Origin: JACJWR01 sp964627505
Lineage (GTDB): Bacteria; Actinomycetota; Actinomycetes; S36-B12; UBA10799
Assembly: GCA_964627505.1 (NCBI GenBank)
Contig: CAZVKB010000142.1
Location: 1-6,695, forward strand
DNA length: 6,695 bases
Direction of reading: 5' to 3'
The notes under the pieces were generated by a model. It had not been told where the DNA came from. It saw nothing but the letters and a program-made list of their open reading frames with translations, and ran no database searches. The position numbers and the translations under genes were made by a program. Shown here piece by piece: positions 5,977-6,695 of the stretch. Within the stretch, counting starts at the first letter, position 1, and every line of letters starts with the position of its first letter.

Positions 5977-6695
5977 ATGGCTGAGACGGACGATCCAGGT
6001 ACGCCACCGCAAGGCGTCCCGCTGCCACCAATGCCGTCGGGCGGACAGGGTCCGCGGCATGCGGCCGGTGGTGGGTCCGCAGCGCCGGTGATCCCAGGAG
6101 AACATCCCGTGCCACCGGGCAAGCGCTCAGGAAACATCGGTCGGGCCATTGTGCTCACCTTGGTGGGCATGGTGGTGGTGTTCGGGTTTGGTTATGCGAT
6201 CGGACAAATGCTGCGTTCGGGGGAATCGGGGGATGCCGCCAAGCCGGTGCCGTGCGCCACAGTGAGTGTTGTGCCGGCGTACCTGCCGCCAGCCGACGTA
6301 TCCGTGAAAGTGCTGAACGCAAATGCCCCCACAGGTGCAGCGAAGAACACCGGGTCTGCGCTGGAAGCGTTTGGCTTCACGATCGTCACGGTTGGCAACG
6401 GGACCACTACCAACCCCACCCAAGGTGCGGTGATCCGCCACGGCCCGGCGGCCGGACTGCTAGCGGCACAGACATTGCAGGCATACATTCTGGGCGAATC
6501 TGTGTTGGAGCCCGCGCCGGATTTGGCCGGAAACGCAGTGGAGTTGATTCTGCAAGCGCAATTCGGTGGGGTCGCCAGCGCGGAACAAGCGGAAGCGAAC
6601 CTGACCAAACCGGTGCCCTCGACAAGTCCGGCTGGGTGTGGGTCCCCGTCGACCTCACCAGCAGCGACTAGCCCGGTTGCGACACCGTCGGGTTC
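5977..6695 (+). CDS. Single-pass membrane protein with LytR_C-like extracellular domain, partial (3' end beyond window)
   Basis: The frame from ATG 5977 stays open to the window end (239 codons plus two bases, no stop). Order of parts: a Pro/Gly-rich cytoplasmic N-terminus (residues 1-50) with basic K49 and R50, a hydrophobic helix at about 57-79 (AIVLTLVGMVVVFGFGYAIG), a short linker, a globular domain at about 107-199, then a Pro/Ser/Thr/Ala-rich tail from 210 onward. The globular part matches the LytR_C (LytR/CpsA/Psr C-terminal) pattern: VKVLNANAPTG at 110-120, GFTIVTVGN at 133-141, VIRHGP at 152-157 and VELILQAQFGGV at 188-199. No LCP catalytic domain is present in the part seen. Stand-alone LytR_C membrane proteins are widespread in actinobacteria and probably act at the cell envelope; their role is not settled. 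Cysteines C93 and C221 flank the domain and could form a disulfide outside the cell. The start is supported by composition and the TAGGTT box rather than by a ribosome site. Confidence 0.75.
   Translation, partial: MAETDDPGTPPQGVPLPPMPSGGQGPRHAAGGGSAAPVIPGEHPVPPGKRSGNIGRAIVLTLVGMVVVFGFGYAIGQMLRSGESGDAAKPVPCATVSVVPAYLPPADVSVKVLNANAPTGAAKNTGSALEAFGFTIVTVGNGTTTNPTQGAVIRHGPAAGLLAAQTLQAYILGESVLEPAPDLAGNAVELILQAQFGGVASAEQAEANLTKPVPSTSPAGCGSPSTSPAATSPVATPSG

Noticed and set aside
5675..6115. A 146-codon minus-strand frame across tRNA-Ser and the SRP RNA.
   Set aside because: It spans two structured RNA genes and the start of a supported plus-strand gene; no domain is recognisable.

Overview
This window is a housekeeping segment of a GC-rich actinobacterial-type chromosome. 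It comes from a draft or metagenome assembly, because a run of exactly 100 N sits at 4320-4419. The order dnaX-recR-lysC-asd, an SRP RNA just ahead of dnaX, GTG starts, TANNNT -10 boxes, the DnaX C-terminal domain type and the aspartokinase with an internal beta-subunit start all point to Actinomycetota. I cannot name a genus.

Layout. On the minus strand, reading from right to left: SRP RNA (5767-5681), dnaX (5631-3600, interrupted by the gap), recR (3594-3001), lysC (2933-1656, with a nested beta-subunit frame from 2168), asd (1659-598), tRNA-Pro(CGG) (466-393) with a hairpin-rich trailer, and the first 79 codons of a PilB/GspE-type N-terminal (MshEN-like) protein that leaves the window at base 1. 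On the plus strand at the right end: tRNA-Ser(GGA) (5816-5903) and a single-pass membrane protein with a LytR_C-like extracellular domain (from 5977, leaving the window at 6695).

How the genes work together. dnaX and recR are 5 bases apart and form a replication/repair pair (clamp loader and recombinational repair). lysC and asd overlap by ATGA and encode the first two steps of the aspartate pathway to lysine, threonine, methionine and diaminopimelate. lysC also appears to have its own promoter (TAGACT at 2983-2978). The SRP RNA and tRNA-Ser are transcribed divergently from a compact 48-base spacer.

I found no clearly undescribed system. The points most worth a second look are: the candidate c-di-GMP-binding MshEN module at the left edge; the two hairpins that share bases in the tRNA-Pro trailer; the ribosome binding site for an internal aspartokinase beta subunit; the missing ybaB between dnaX and recR; and the repeat-flanked assembly gap that puts the two halves of dnaX in different apparent frames.
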